The notes beneath the pieces were generated by a model. That model was not told the DNA's origin. It made no database searches and worked only from the letters and a program-made list of their open reading frames with translations. A stretch of DNA of 64,000 nucleotides, taken from Hallerella sp964397425. GTDB taxonomy: Bacteria > Fibrobacterota > Fibrobacteria > Fibrobacterales > Fibrobacteraceae. Each line of letters starts with the position of its first letter. The stretch's first letter is position 1. Below are positions 26,215 to 35,565 of the stretch, piece by piece. The stretch lies in NCBI GenBank assembly GCA_964397425.1, contig CAYNID010000001.1, positions 372,001 through 436,000 on the forward strand, read 5' to 3'. A program made the translations under genes and the position numbers.

Positions 26215-26641
26215 CGCGCAAAATTTGAAGTAATTTCTCTTTGCATTTGTCAATGAGAACGAATGCTTCGAACATCCGGGCTTGCCGCCACTTCTTTTCG
26301 AACTTTTCTTCCCAGTTGATGGCGACTTCCTGGGGATTTTCGCGCCCCTTCTGCTCTTCGTTCCGATACCAAACTTCCTTGCTGATTTCTTTGATTAAAT
26401 CAGCCATGTCGGCTGCCGGCTGGAGCGAGCCTCTGACAAGAAGATACGCGCGCAAATTGTCCAGCAGGATTTCATCGCTGGGATCTTCGCTGTCTTCTTT
26501 GGATATTGTCCAGACTCGATTGCGGTGGCGTTTGGCGAAGCCCAACAGGTTCTCTTCGACTTTGGCCAGTTCTCCGTTTTCGTATTTGGCAATGACCGCT
26601 TCGCGAGGATAGTAGATGGTATCTGGATAGTATTCAATCAT
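26198..26641 (-). CDS. Hypothetical protein
   Basis: A 147-residue soluble, charged, mostly helical protein (MIEYYPDTIYYPREAVIAKY at the N-terminus; KFEKKWRQARMFEAFVLIDK near the C-terminus). No signal peptide, membrane segment or known domain was recognised. It overlaps recJ tail-to-tail by 17 bp, which supports reality only weakly; codon use and an ATG start at 26641 are consistent with a gene. It lies just downstream of tRNA-Leu on the same strand (15 bp), so it could be read from the tRNA promoter. Confidence 0.65.
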   Translation of the reverse strand: MIEYYPDTIYYPREAVIAKYENGELAKVEENLLGFAKRHRNRVWTISKEDSEDPSDEILLDNLRAYLLVRGSLQPAADMADLIKEISKEVWYRNEEQKGRENPQEVAINWEEKFEKKWRQARMFEAFVLIDKCKEKLLQILRANQST

Positions 26642-26655
26642 AGCGTTTTTTGTAA

Positions 26656-26738
<83 letters not shown>

Positions 26739-26781
26739 AGGTGTGAACAACCCAAATATAGATAAAATGTGGCAAAAAAGA

Positions 26782-28119
26782 CTAGTCCCGATTCGCCAAT
26801 TCTCGTCCTTGGGCGATGCGTTTCGCCATTCCGATGCCGTCGATGCCGTTTCCGCCCATGAAAATGCCCGGATAAGCCGCTTCGATGCCCTTGTAGGCTT
26901 TTTCGCGGATGGGCGTTTTCAAATCGTATTGTGGAATCGCTTCGGCATGATGGAATACTTCGAAAAGATCCGGGGCGAAATGCGGAATTTTCAAAATGTC
27001 GGCGACATCGCGACTGACCATTTCGCGGAATTGTTCTGCGGGAAGTTCCATAAATTCCGGATGGTTGAGCCCTCCGACAAAGACGGACAGCAGGGCTCCG
27101 CCCTGGGGAGCGCGTCCGCTGAAAAGGGTGGACATGTAGAGAATGCCTAAAATATTCTTTTTTTCTTTGGAAGGCATGAGGGCGCCAAAGCCGTTCAAGG
27201 GAACACCATCCCACTTGTTGAAGCCGATGGCCACTTCGGAAACTTTCGCGTAAAGGACTTCGCTTGCGCCGGGAAATTTTTCTTTGGCGAAAGGCAAGGC
27301 TTCGAAAACATGACTTGCACCCGCGGTGTAAATGACCCGGTCAAATGGTCCGTAGAGGTTTTCTCCGGCGCGGACTTTGTATTTGCCATTTTCAGGAATG
27401 ACTTCGGGGCTTTTCCCCAGTACAAAGCGCTCTTGTCCGACGGCGTTTTGCAAATGTTCCGCCAAGACAGAAAGTCCACCCCGTGTTGAAAAAACTTTTT
27501 TGGTCGCTTTTTTATCGCGGGCCGATTTGGGTTCCTTCATTTTTGCCAGGGAGCCGCGGATGAAAGATCCGTAATTGTGCTCCAAATTGTAAAGCTTGGG
27601 GAGTGCGTATTTGGGAACCATCACGTCGGGGTTTCCCGCATAGACGCCAGAAACAAACGGGTCTACCGCATAATCCAGAATGGACTGCCCCAAGCGGCGT
27701 TTCACCATCGCAGAAAGATTTTCTTCTGGATCGGTTCCGCGTTTGCGGAATGGTTCGAAAGGCATGCCGAATTTGTCTTTCCACGAAAACAGGGGCGTTA
27801 AAAGGCCGCTGATGATTCCCGATGGAATGGGGCAAAGTTTGCCATTCTTTAAAATGAAGCGGTTCCCTGCAACAGACGGCGCTTCTTCGAGCAAATGGGG
27901 AATGCCCAAATCTTCGTAAAGTTCAACGACTTCGGGCAAACTGACGGTACCTGTGCTCGGTCCCGTTTCGTAAACGAATCCGTTTTTGGAAACGGAATGC
28001 ATCACGCCGCCAACGCGGTCCATTTTTTCAAAAACGGTGACAGAGTTGCCATTTTTTTTGGCGTAAAAAGCTGCAGACAGGCCGGTGATGCCGGCACCGA
28101 TAATTGCGATGTTTTTCAT
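26782..28119 (-). CDS. hemY: Protoporphyrinogen/coproporphyrinogen oxidase, HemY type
   Basis: FAD-dependent oxidase of late heme synthesis, 445 residues. The N-terminal Rossmann motif is KNIAIIGAGITGLSAAFYAK with the downstream acidic VTVFEKMDRVGG, then FVYETGPSTGTV and a C-terminal FAD-contact segment (YPGIFMGGNGIDGIGMAKRI). Whether it uses protoporphyrinogen or coproporphyrinogen cannot be told from sequence. Heme is needed for the cytochrome b subunit of the fumarate reductase encoded later in this window. ATG 28119 is chosen; the frame extends only two codons further to a TTG. There is no Shine-Dalgarno. It is a single gene, about 45 bp from tRNA-Leu. Confidence 0.85.
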   Translation of the reverse strand: MKNIAIIGAGITGLSAAFYAKKNGNSVTVFEKMDRVGGVMHSVSKNGFVYETGPSTGTVSLPEVVELYEDLGIPHLLEEAPSVAGNRFILKNGKLCPIPSGIISGLLTPLFSWKDKFGMPFEPFRKRGTDPEENLSAMVKRRLGQSILDYAVDPFVSGVYAGNPDVMVPKYALPKLYNLEHNYGSFIRGSLAKMKEPKSARDKKATKKVFSTRGGLSVLAEHLQNAVGQERFVLGKSPEVIPENGKYKVRAGENLYGPFDRVIYTAGASHVFEALPFAKEKFPGASEVLYAKVSEVAIGFNKWDGVPLNGFGALMPSKEKKNILGILYMSTLFSGRAPQGGALLSVFVGGLNHPEFMELPAEQFREMVSRDVADILKIPHFAPDLFEVFHHAEAIPQYDLKTPIREKAYKGIEAAYPGIFMGGNGIDGIGMAKRIAQGRELANRD

Positions 28120-28129
28120 AGACAAAGGA

Positions 28130-28135
28130 AAAATA
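28130..28135 (-). promoter_or_regulatory. Candidate -10 element (TATTTT) of the hemY-type gene
   Basis: On the minus strand GTATTTT ends 10 nt before the ATG, again with no Shine-Dalgarno. Weaker example of the recurrent layout. Confidence 0.25.
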
Positions 28136-28204
28136 CAAATTTTGATTCAGGCTTTGCAAGAAAAGTTGAAATGGTTCTGCATGGGAAAATTTAAAAAGCC
28201 GTTT

Positions 28205-28229
28205 CCATTGACGCGAAAAGCGTCCATGG
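28205..28229 (-). terminator. Weak candidate terminator downstream of tamA
   Basis: An inverted repeat (CCAT-GACGC / GCGTC-ATGG with one mismatch) with a 5-nt loop lies about 86 bp beyond the tamA stop; on the minus strand it is followed by a broken T-rich stretch. Low certainty. Confidence 0.3.
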
Positions 28230-28314
28230 GTCATGCGGATATGAAATTTTTGATTTGAAAAGACTCCCGCCAGCGAGCGTTCTTAAATCAAAGTTGCCGC
28301 CTGGAGGCTTCAAA

Positions 28315-30228
28315 TTAAAAGGCTTGGGACAGATCGAAGTTTATCCGTTGGAATGCGAAGGATTCCGGTCCCCAATGGGAAAAATCCTTTTTGAATGTGT
28401 AGTCAAGGCGGAGCGTCAAAAATTGCCATTTGTAACGGATGCCCGTTCCGAAAGCGGCGCTGGATTCGCCGTTGTAAATGCCGTCTTTGTCCGAGACTTT
28501 CGCCCAATCGAAAAATTCAACCAGTTGCCAGTTTTTTATCGCTTCGAATGGAGAATTGATGCGGAGCTCGCCGTTAATCCTCAAGTATTGCGGCGTGAGT
28601 CCGGTGTTGATGACTTCTTCGCCGTTTTCATCCGTGTCGGTGTAGCTCGGATAAATGCTGCGGAAACGGTATCCTCGAACGGTCCTGGAACCGCCCTGGT
28701 AAAAAATCCGGGCATCGTCTTCCATCGCTTTGTCAAAGAATTTGCCGGCGCTGATGCTGCCTGCGGCAAGGAATGGCCCAAAAAGCGGCAGGTATCCCGT
28801 GCTGATGATTTCTCCGTAGGTGAACGGGTTTCCTTCCATTCTGGGATCGCTGATGTTGCCGGTGAAATTTGCCCCGGCGCCGAGCTTCGGCGAAAAGCGG
28901 ACACCTTTTGTCGGATTGAAGTAGTCATCCGTGAAATCAAAAGACACGGCGGTTTCGCCTTTCACTTTAAAGAATTGGACTTCGTTTTTTTGGACAAAAC
29001 GCGTATCCAGTGAGGCGCGGAATCGGATGTTCTTGGAAAATCCGAATGTCAAATCGCCGCGGTTGATGATTTCATAACGTTCTTCGAGGCTGTCCGGGTA
29101 AGCGGGCGGCGACGTTTTTTCGTGGTTGAAACTGATGTGGTCGTCAAACCGGATGGCTGTCGGGATGAAATTGAAACGGGTTCCGAACAAGAGCGGATTT
29201 GCGTAACCGAGAGTCAGTTCCTGTTTGTTCTGGGCAACGAGAATGTTGGCGGAACCTTCGTGAAAACGCCCAAAGAAATTCTTGTGCTTGACCATGGCAG
29301 AGGCTCCGAATCCATAGACTTCTTCAAAGAATACGGAATAGCGGGCTTCGCCGGGCATTCTTTCAACGGCGTTAAAGTGGATATCGGAAAGGCTGTCGCT
29401 GCGAGGGGCGTCTTCTAAGTGGATGGAGGTGAATATCTGTGTGGAAAGAAGCTTGCTGCGGAAAGCGGTGTATGTTTTTCCGTTGATGATATCGCCTTTG
29501 GGAATACGCCAAAGACCGTTCAACCAGGCGGTGTCCGAAAGCCCCGCCTTGTCCGACGTGTCCAATTTGGCGATATTTGCCGGCTTCCAGGTGACGCTTG
29601 AAAAATCGCCCATGCGAACCTGTTTTCCCGGATCCACATAAATTTCGACGCTGACCTGGTGATTCAACGTGTCCAAATATTCCAAGTAGTCGGCGCGGAC
29701 GTGCAAATACCCGTTTTCCCGGTAGAGAACCTGAATTTGTTGCACATCATCGGCGACGATGGTGGGGTCGTAAGGATCTCCCGCTTTGAATCGCAATCCT
29801 TTTAGCGGAATGCTGTCGGCGAGGGAATCCCGTTCAATTTTCATTTCGCTGAACCGGTAAAGTTCACCCTCGTTTAAGCGGAATCGATACAGCGTGTAAG
29901 GTACGGAGTCCGTGGGGTCTGTATGGTTGCGGAGAATTTCCATCTGAATGGAAATGCTGAAAAATCCGGCGGAATAATAAAGAAGCTCCAAATTGGTCCT
30001 GGCGACGCGCATCAAAAAGTCTTGCCGAGTCGTATCGACGATGCCAAATTCTTCGGGAATGTCCAGCTCCACGGCCAATTGTTCGTCGGAATAGAGCTGG
30101 TTGCCGATGAATGAAACTTTCCACGGATTTTTGACGGGTGTGGTTATGGAATCTGCGGGAACGGCTTGTTCCGCGGCGAAAATCCCGGCGGCAAAAAGGG
30201 CGACAAGGGAAAGAATCCGGAAGATCAT
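28315..30228 (-). CDS. tamA: TamA-like Omp85 family outer-membrane protein
   Basis: A 637-residue outer-membrane protein: signal peptide (ALFAAGIFA|AEQ), POTRA-type domains over about residues 30-260 (VSFIGNQLYSDEQLAVELDI; LKGLRFKAGDPYDPTIVADD, a classical POTRA GxxY/D start) and a C-terminal 16-strand Omp85 barrel with ARIFYQGGSRTVRGYRFRSI, the VRGY/F L6-loop motif. It ends in the aromatic NFDLSQAF typical of barrel proteins. It follows tamB with an ATGA overlap, the gene pair that defines the translocation and assembly module. It is shorter than BamA and has fewer POTRAs. Confidence 0.85.
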   Translation of the reverse strand: MIFRILSLVALFAAGIFAAEQAVPADSITTPVKNPWKVSFIGNQLYSDEQLAVELDIPEEFGIVDTTRQDFLMRVARTNLELLYYSAGFFSISIQMEILRNHTDPTDSVPYTLYRFRLNEGELYRFSEMKIERDSLADSIPLKGLRFKAGDPYDPTIVADDVQQIQVLYRENGYLHVRADYLEYLDTLNHQVSVEIYVDPGKQVRMGDFSSVTWKPANIAKLDTSDKAGLSDTAWLNGLWRIPKGDIINGKTYTAFRSKLLSTQIFTSIHLEDAPRSDSLSDIHFNAVERMPGEARYSVFFEEVYGFGASAMVKHKNFFGRFHEGSANILVAQNKQELTLGYANPLLFGTRFNFIPTAIRFDDHISFNHEKTSPPAYPDSLEERYEIINRGDLTFGFSKNIRFRASLDTRFVQKNEVQFFKVKGETAVSFDFTDDYFNPTKGVRFSPKLGAGANFTGNISDPRMEGNPFTYGEIISTGYLPLFGPFLAAGSISAGKFFDKAMEDDARIFYQGGSRTVRGYRFRSIYPSYTDTDENGEEVINTGLTPQYLRINGELRINSPFEAIKNWQLVEFFDWAKVSDKDGIYNGESSAAFGTGIRYKWQFLTLRLDYTFKKDFSHWGPESFAFQRINFDLSQAF

Positions 30229-33200
30229 TTGCGCACCTCTTGACGGGTAGATTTTTTAGGGGCGCATTTGCCAAGGCCCAGCAGGCACGGCGACCAGAAT
30301 TGATAGCTGTAATTGAAACCGATGTTCTTTTCTAGGCGGCTTTCGTCATTGTCGGAGGTTGTGATGTAATTCTTTTGAACGAGGTTTGCGCTGAAGTCCA
30401 ATTGAGAATTGTAATGCTCGGGATTTTTCGTTTTGTCTTCTTCGGAAAATGCCGGGATGATGTATGTGAGTCCCGCTTCCAAGGCCCTGTCGTAAGTAGG
30501 CGTTTCGCTTTGGTCCTGCTTGTAACCGAAAACCAGGCTGAGGTCTTTGACCCAGCGATCTAAAGAAATGGGAATCATCAGGTAAGAGGAATCTTTTTCG
30601 GCGATAGTCTCTTCGTCAAAGAGTTTTATCTTCATGTCGATGTCGCCCACATAATCTCCGCCAAGAGTTTTGTTTGCCGTAGAGGTTAAAACACTCCCAA
30701 TGAGTTTGCCCGCGACTTTGTTCCTGTCGATGGTTGAAGATTCTTCATCGGAAATGCATCCGAGAAGAACGCTGTAATATAGGGATGCCGGGGAATCGTC
30801 AACGCCGCAGTTGGCGCTGGGCATGGGTTTGGGAGCGACGATGGAACCTAAAATATCCAAGTGGACGGGGCAGGTTTCATCGTTGTCGCGATTGTCGCTG
30901 GTGCGGCAGTAGGGCAAATTTTGAACGCTGGAAATGTTGACTGTTCCCCGGTTCCAGGGAACATCTTGAAACGAGACGGCGAAGGATTCCAAATTGAACT
31001 GGAACAGTTTTTCCAGTCCAATGGTGCCGTTCCCGGAATTGTTCACGTCTCCACGGAACAGCGGATGGTCAGAAGTGCCGAGAATCCAAAGGTCTGCGGT
31101 AATGGGAAAATTCGCCAAATTGGTGAGGATGGCGACTGTGTCGCGTTGGGAATCGCTGATGTGGATGGAAAGGTTCATCGGTCTGGATTTTGCCGCTGTC
31201 TTTCGGACGGCTACTTTGGAGCGGCGAATCCGTGTGAAAAAACTGGAGAGAGTCGCCGAAATTTTACTGATGCTGCCAAATCCCAAATCGACGGAAAATT
31301 CGTTTTTATACACGGCGCGGTCTAAGAGAATGTTGGCTTCGACTGTCGAATTGGCAAAGCTCCCGTCGACGGCGTGAGGCAGATGCAATACCGCCGTGCC
31401 GTGGGCAGAGGCGTCCGCTTTTCCCCAATCGGGTTTGTTCAAACGGTAAGAGACGCTGTCGAGTTTTAAGCTCAAGGTGAACTCCTTTTCGGAATCCGTC
31501 AACTGCCCGGAAATGCGGTTTAATCCCACTTCGTGGATTTGGTTCCAGACGAGAGAAAATTTTTCGGTTTCCAAATTCACGGTGCCTAATTTTTTGTTCT
31601 TCAAATCGTAACTGGCTTCGGCCTGGATGAATTCTCCCCGCTGATTTTCGAGCCTTGCTTGGGGAATTTGGAAAATGCCGTTTTGAAGTTTTCCCGAAAA
31701 CGAAACGGGTAAAATGGGGAATCCGCGTTTGGTGTCGATGGCCGTGGAATCGGAAACGAACGACAGTTCAAGACTGTCCAGGGGGTGGTGCAAATCTCCG
31801 CTTGCGTCCGCTTTGAAATCGGTATAGACGACTTCTCCCATGTTCCCCGGCAGGAACCAGGAACCGGAAAGCTGCGTTTTCCCATTCCATTTGAAAGTCG
31901 AGTCAATGTCGCCGTCTAGCCAAAGAGTCCCTCCGACAGGGGTTGAAAAATAGGCGAATATGTGATGGCTGGGATTCAACAGCCCGTTGACATCGATTTG
32001 AATGTCGCCGTTCCAAAGACCTTCGCCCGCGCTGAGATTACCCGAAATTTGCATCTTTTCTTTTTCGGCAAAAACATCCAGTCGGGGAATCGAAAAGTCT
32101 TCGCGTGAAATGTTTTTCAAGGCTAAATCGGAAAATTGGAGCGTTCCCTGAATGCCCAGACCTTTTCGGAAAGAAACGTTTCCGCTGAAGATGCCGCTGG
32201 AAAGCGGCGATTTTTCATAAGGGGAAAACAACAGGGGAATGTCGAATTTGTTTGTAGAGGCCCAGGCGTCTGCAAGTTGGATGTTCGTGAATTTTTCTTG
32301 TATGGAATCATACGTCAAAAGGGCGGACGCTTCAATGTCGATGACGTTTTTCCCCGTCGTGATGGAGGCCCTGTCCAGGACCAGGCTGTCCAGTGTGTTG
32401 TGCGCTTTAAACCGGCTGCGGATGAGAGTCTGCGCAATTTGAGTTTCTCCCTCGGCTTCCAGTTGGCCCGTAAAGGTTTCAAAATTTTCTTGGAAAGTGC
32501 CGGAAATTTTTCCGTCGAAACCGCGGAAGAGATTGGTGTCTGCAAACGGAATGCGCGAAAGGATGACGGCATGCGCTTCGCTCGTCAGTTCTTTTTCAAA
32601 AGTGATGAAGGCTTTCGCGTATCCGGAATCCGACTGGTGGACTTCCCAAGACGTGTGGGGAATGGAGTCTTTCCATTTGACATCTCCCGTAAAGGTGAAA
32701 TTGTCTTTTGCCGCCCGGATGAATCCTTTGTCGAAATCAATGCCGCGTTTGTCCAACAACAGGGAAGTGTAAAAAGAATCCGCGGTCATGAAGTAAGCGT
32801 ATTCCACGGGGGCGATAGAAACGTCGGCGCGCATTTTTCCGTCTTGAAAACTTCCGGTGACCTGCGGCCTGTTGCCGAATTTCAGGTGCTCGCCGCTCCA
32901 GCGGACTGCCCAGGGCTCGTTGACGGCGATATCTCCCGTGTAGGCGATGTGAAATTTTTTCCCCTTTGAAAGTCCCGAAATTTTGGCATCGACGATGGAT
33001 CCCGCTTCGGTGACCGCATGTGCAATCAGCAAATTGTCGGACGATTTCGTTGCCCGGACTTTTCCGTTGAGGGGCTGTATTCGCGGCCCGAATTCCGCTT
33101 CGAGTCCCCGAATGGAGGCTTCGACTTCGCCGTGGAGATTTTTGTCCACGTTCCCGCGGAACGCAATTTCTTGATTTGACTTTTTCCCAGAGAACTTGCC

Positions 33201-34088
33201 GTGGATGTTGAACTTTTGCTTCTCGTTCCCCTGGATATTGATGTCGGCGGCGAGTGCGGGGAGGGGCCAAATGGCTCCCAGATTTGCTTTGACGTTTGCC
33301 AAAAAAGAAAACTTTGATTTTCTCGGGTCGGCGTGAAAGTCCGATTTGACGCGGATGTTTTTTAGGGAGACCACTTCGGGAATGGCGTCTTTGACCCAAG
33401 TACGGGGATTGTTCACCAAAAGGTTCGCTGTCCCGGAAAAATCCTGGGGCGATTTCCGCGGAGCGTTCAACAGGAGGGAAAGGCTGTCCTTGGGCGTTTT
33501 GAAATTCGCCTTTGCCGAAAGGAAGTCTCCCTGCCAAGAAAGCGCTAGTGCGCCGGAGACCGGCTGCTCTACAAATTTCCCAGAACCGTTGCGAAAAGAA
33601 AGTTCCGCGGAAGTCTCATTTTGGGATTGGAGAAGAATGGAGTCCGCAGTCCAAGAGCCGATGTTTTTAACGTGGATTTCTGCGCGGGGGTTGTGAATCC
33701 GGACGCGTATCGGAAGGCGGATGTCGGGAACGGAAAAGGGCGTCGTATCGTTCGAGGTGGGAAAGGCTTCGGGTTCGATGAAGGTGCGGAATGTGTCCGC
33801 AGAAACGCTGAGTGTGTTTTTTTGAAGGGAAATGGCCGGGTCGAAGTCAATTTTCACATTGCGCAAAGACGCTTTGAATCCGGGCGCTTTTATCTGGAGG
33901 GAATCCCAGCTGTGAGTGAAAATGCCACTGGAATGGTGGTTGACGGGGATGACTTCGACGGTACCATAAGTATGGGGAGAGTTCAGGTAACGGTTAAAAA
34001 AATAAACCCCAAACCAGGCCAAAGCCAACAGGCTGCCTACGAAGATGGCGACAAGGCCAACGGCGAGAGCGGGCTTTAACCGTTTCAC
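30225..34088 (-). CDS. tamB: TamB-like inner-membrane-anchored protein (DUF490)
   Basis: A very long periplasm-spanning protein, 1287 residues from the proposed GTG, anchored by one N-terminal helix (PALAVGLVAIFVGSLLALAWF). The body is repetitive beta, of the AsmA/TamB groove type thought to move phospholipid between membranes. The C-terminal DUF490 region is recognisable (GTIGLEKLFQFN; NKTLGGDYVGDIDMKIKLF). GTG 34088 fits the basic VKRLKP before the membrane helix; upstream codons run across the divergent promoter. TATATT ends 7 nt before this GTG. Overlaps tamA by 4 bp. Confidence 0.85.
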   Translation of the reverse strand: MKRLKPALAVGLVAIFVGSLLALAWFGVYFFNRYLNSPHTYGTVEVIPVNHHSSGIFTHSWDSLQIKAPGFKASLRNVKIDFDPAISLQKNTLSVSADTFRTFIEPEAFPTSNDTTPFSVPDIRLPIRVRIHNPRAEIHVKNIGSWTADSILLQSQNETSAELSFRNGSGKFVEQPVSGALALSWQGDFLSAKANFKTPKDSLSLLLNAPRKSPQDFSGTANLLVNNPRTWVKDAIPEVVSLKNIRVKSDFHADPRKSKFSFLANVKANLGAIWPLPALAADINIQGNEKQKFNIHGKFSGKKSNQEIAFRGNVDKNLHGEVEASIRGLEAEFGPRIQPLNGKVRATKSSDNLLIAHAVTEAGSIVDAKISGLSKGKKFHIAYTGDIAVNEPWAVRWSGEHLKFGNRPQVTGSFQDGKMRADVSIAPVEYAYFMTADSFYTSLLLDKRGIDFDKGFIRAAKDNFTFTGDVKWKDSIPHTSWEVHQSDSGYAKAFITFEKELTSEAHAVILSRIPFADTNLFRGFDGKISGTFQENFETFTGQLEAEGETQIAQTLIRSRFKAHNTLDSLVLDRASITTGKNVIDIEASALLTYDSIQEKFTNIQLADAWASTNKFDIPLLFSPYEKSPLSSGIFSGNVSFRKGLGIQGTLQFSDLALKNISREDFSIPRLDVFAEKEKMQISGNLSAGEGLWNGDIQIDVNGLLNPSHHIFAYFSTPVGGTLWLDGDIDSTFKWNGKTQLSGSWFLPGNMGEVVYTDFKADASGDLHHPLDSLELSFVSDSTAIDTKRGFPILPVSFSGKLQNGIFQIPQARLENQRGEFIQAEASYDLKNKKLGTVNLETEKFSLVWNQIHEVGLNRISGQLTDSEKEFTLSLKLDSVSYRLNKPDWGKADASAHGTAVLHLPHAVDGSFANSTVEANILLDRAVYKNEFSVDLGFGSISKISATLSSFFTRIRRSKVAVRKTAAKSRPMNLSIHISDSQRDTVAILTNLANFPITADLWILGTSDHPLFRGDVNNSGNGTIGLEKLFQFNLESFAVSFQDVPWNRGTVNISSVQNLPYCRTSDNRDNDETCPVHLDILGSIVAPKPMPSANCGVDDSPASLYYSVLLGCISDEESSTIDRNKVAGKLIGSVLTSTANKTLGGDYVGDIDMKIKLFDEETIAEKDSSYLMIPISLDRWVKDLSLVFGYKQDQSETPTYDRALEAGLTYIIPAFSEEDKTKNPEHYNSQLDFSANLVQKNYITTSDNDESRLEKNIGFNYSYQFWSPCLLGLGKCAPKKSTRQEVRK

Positions 34089-34095
34089 AAGTTGC

Positions 34096-34101
34096 AATAT
34101 A
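34096..34101 (-). promoter_or_regulatory. Candidate -10 element (CTATATT) of tamB-tamA
   Basis: On the minus strand GCTATATT is followed by 7 nt and then the proposed GTG start of tamB. It lies 14 bp from the oppositely oriented TATATT at 34116. Confidence 0.4.
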
Positions 34102-34115
34102 GCTAGAAATCTATG

Positions 34116-34121
34116 TATATT
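34116..34121 (+). promoter_or_regulatory. Candidate -10 element (TATATT) of the partner-switching operon
   Basis: TATATT followed by GAGGAGCGT and the ATG at 34131. The GAGGAG could act as a very close ribosome-binding site or be the 5' end of a near-leaderless transcript. Confidence 0.35.
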
Positions 34122-34130
34122 GAGGAGCGT

Positions 34131-34412
34131 ATGTCCGATATTCAAACCATTCGTCTGGACGTGACTTCGGATCCGGATTTTCTCTTCGCCCTGAAGACAG
34201 CGGCGGTGGATTACGTTTGCGCCCTGGAATCACCCAGGACGGTCCGTTCCTCAGTAAAAGAAAAAATTGCCGAATGGTTGGATGGGGAGTTGTCCCGTTT
34301 TCCGTCACCGCAGCTCCATTTTGAAATTTGCCGAAATGAAAATGCGATAGTCTTTTCTGCATCCGATCCAAATGGGAATTGTTCCTTAAAAAAGGAATTT
34401 TCCATCGTATGA
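34131..34412 (+). CDS. Small protein, first gene of a partner-switching cassette
   Basis: A 93-residue protein (MSDIQTIRLDVTSDPDFLFA at the start) with no recognised domain. The length and the opening pattern (beta strand, then a long helix around ALKTAAVDYVCALE) loosely resemble the N-terminal part of RsbW-like GHKL proteins, but no ATP-binding N or G boxes are present. Its stop overlaps the start of the STAS-HATPase gene (ATGA), so it is coupled to the signalling genes. The in-frame ATG at 34113 is less likely because the candidate -10 element overlaps it. Function unknown. Confidence 0.65.
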   Translation: MSDIQTIRLDVTSDPDFLFALKTAAVDYVCALESPRTVRSSVKEKIAEWLDGELSRFPSPQLHFEICRNENAIVFSASDPNGNCSLKKEFSIV

Positions 34413-35194
34413 TTCCCGTATCCGTGCAATTTCTCGACGAAGAACCGGACATCGCCGTCATCAGGCTTTCCGGAGAAATCGGCTTGGATTTGGTTCCCCG
34501 AATTTCTGCGCAATTAGAAGAATTCGAACGCCGCGGAACTTTGCACTGGGCAGTGGATTTATCGGCGGTGGAATTTTTGAGTTCACCCGCTGTGGGCGTC
34601 ATCATGGGATTGCGTTCCCGGATGGTCGCCCGGCAGGGGAGCATTTCCCTGCTTTCGGCCAGTCGGGAATTGTCCGAAAAATTGAAGTTGATGGGCGTTG
34701 ACCTGGCGATTCCGTCGTATCCGAATCGGGACGCATTTTTGAACGCGTTCCGTTGGAAACACAGGAGAATTTCCAGGGAACTCCGGCTGGTTCTTCCGGC
34801 GCATGCGCCCATCGTTCCTCCGACAAGACGCTTTGTCGCCGAAGTTTTAACGGCCAAAGGGTATGGTTCCAAGGACGTGTTTGTCCTGGAGACGATTGTC
34901 GATGAACTGGCGAATAACGCCATTGAACACGGACGACCGCCGGATGGCGTTTTTGCCGTCCATTTGAAGTTTGATTGTGAAAAAATCACGCTGACTGTCT
35001 CCAACCGCTGCAAGGCACTTTCGGACAACGAACGGAAGGTTTTGGCGGAGCGCTATGAAAATCCATTTGTCGAACCGGGTTCTTTCCGGGGGCGTGGAAT
35101 CGCTTTGGTCAAAAAGTTGTCGTCGCAGATGGCTTGGCGAATCGAGGCGGAAAGGGTCGAAGTTGAAATTGTCAGAAACCGAGAGGGTATATGA
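34409..35194 (+). CDS. STAS domain fused to RsbW-type HATPase (anti-sigma/serine kinase-like)
   Basis: A 261-residue fusion. Residues 1-105 are a STAS (anti-anti-sigma) domain: IAVIRLSGEIGLDLVPRIS and the helix-start FLSSPAVGVIMGLRSR at the phosphorylation-loop position, where the serine pair SS is retained. Residues 115-261 are a GHKL ATPase of the RsbW/SpoIIAB kind: N box VLETIVDELANNAIEHG and G box FRGRGIALVKKLS. Such kinases phosphorylate a partner STAS protein and bind an output factor. Having the antagonist domain and kinase on one chain is unusual compared with separate RsbV and RsbW. Overlaps both neighbours by 4 bp. Confidence 0.82.
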   Translation: MIPVSVQFLDEEPDIAVIRLSGEIGLDLVPRISAQLEEFERRGTLHWAVDLSAVEFLSSPAVGVIMGLRSRMVARQGSISLLSASRELSEKLKLMGVDLAIPSYPNRDAFLNAFRWKHRRISRELRLVLPAHAPIVPPTRRFVAEVLTAKGYGSKDVFVLETIVDELANNAIEHGRPPDGVFAVHLKFDCEKITLTVSNRCKALSDNERKVLAERYENPFVEPGSFRGRGIALVKKLSSQMAWRIEAERVEVEIVRNREGI

Positions 35195-35547
35195 ACGAAC
35201 ATCGGGAACTTTTGAGCATTGAACAAATTGAAAATCATCCGCAGGCGCGCCTGTTGCGTTTTGTCGGGGATTTGGATTCGACAAATGCAGAAGAAACGTC
35301 GAATGAAATGGTCGCCCTTTTGAAAGATGACGTGACAACGCTTGTCGCGGATTTTGAACGGTTGCGTTATGTCAACAGCACAGGCCTCGGCGCGCTTTTG
35401 TTCGTGAACAAAAAAGTCAAGGAAGCCGGTGGCGTGTTCAAAGTGGCGAATGTCAATGAAAATGTTTTGGAAATCATTGAAATCATAGGGGCAGACCAAT
35501 TGCTGGAACTCTACAAAACATTGGACGAAGCGTTGGCAACGCTCTAA
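35191..35547 (+). CDS. STAS-domain anti-sigma factor antagonist
   Basis: A 118-residue single STAS domain: LLRFVGDLDSTNAEETSNEM and LRYVNSTGLGALLFVNKKVK, where the Ser in NSTGLG is the expected phosphorylation site (DSSGLG in SpoIIAA). It is the likely substrate of the fused kinase encoded immediately upstream (ATGA overlap). The controlled target (sigma factor or other output) is not in the window. Followed 18 bp later by the SurA-like lipoprotein gene, which has its own ribosome-binding site but probably the same transcript. Confidence 0.88.
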   Translation: MNEHRELLSIEQIENHPQARLLRFVGDLDSTNAEETSNEMVALLKDDVTTLVADFERLRYVNSTGLGALLFVNKKVKEAGGVFKVANVNENVLEIIEIIGADQLLELYKTLDEALATL

Positions 35548-35565
35548 TCTTAAGGATTCACCGAT

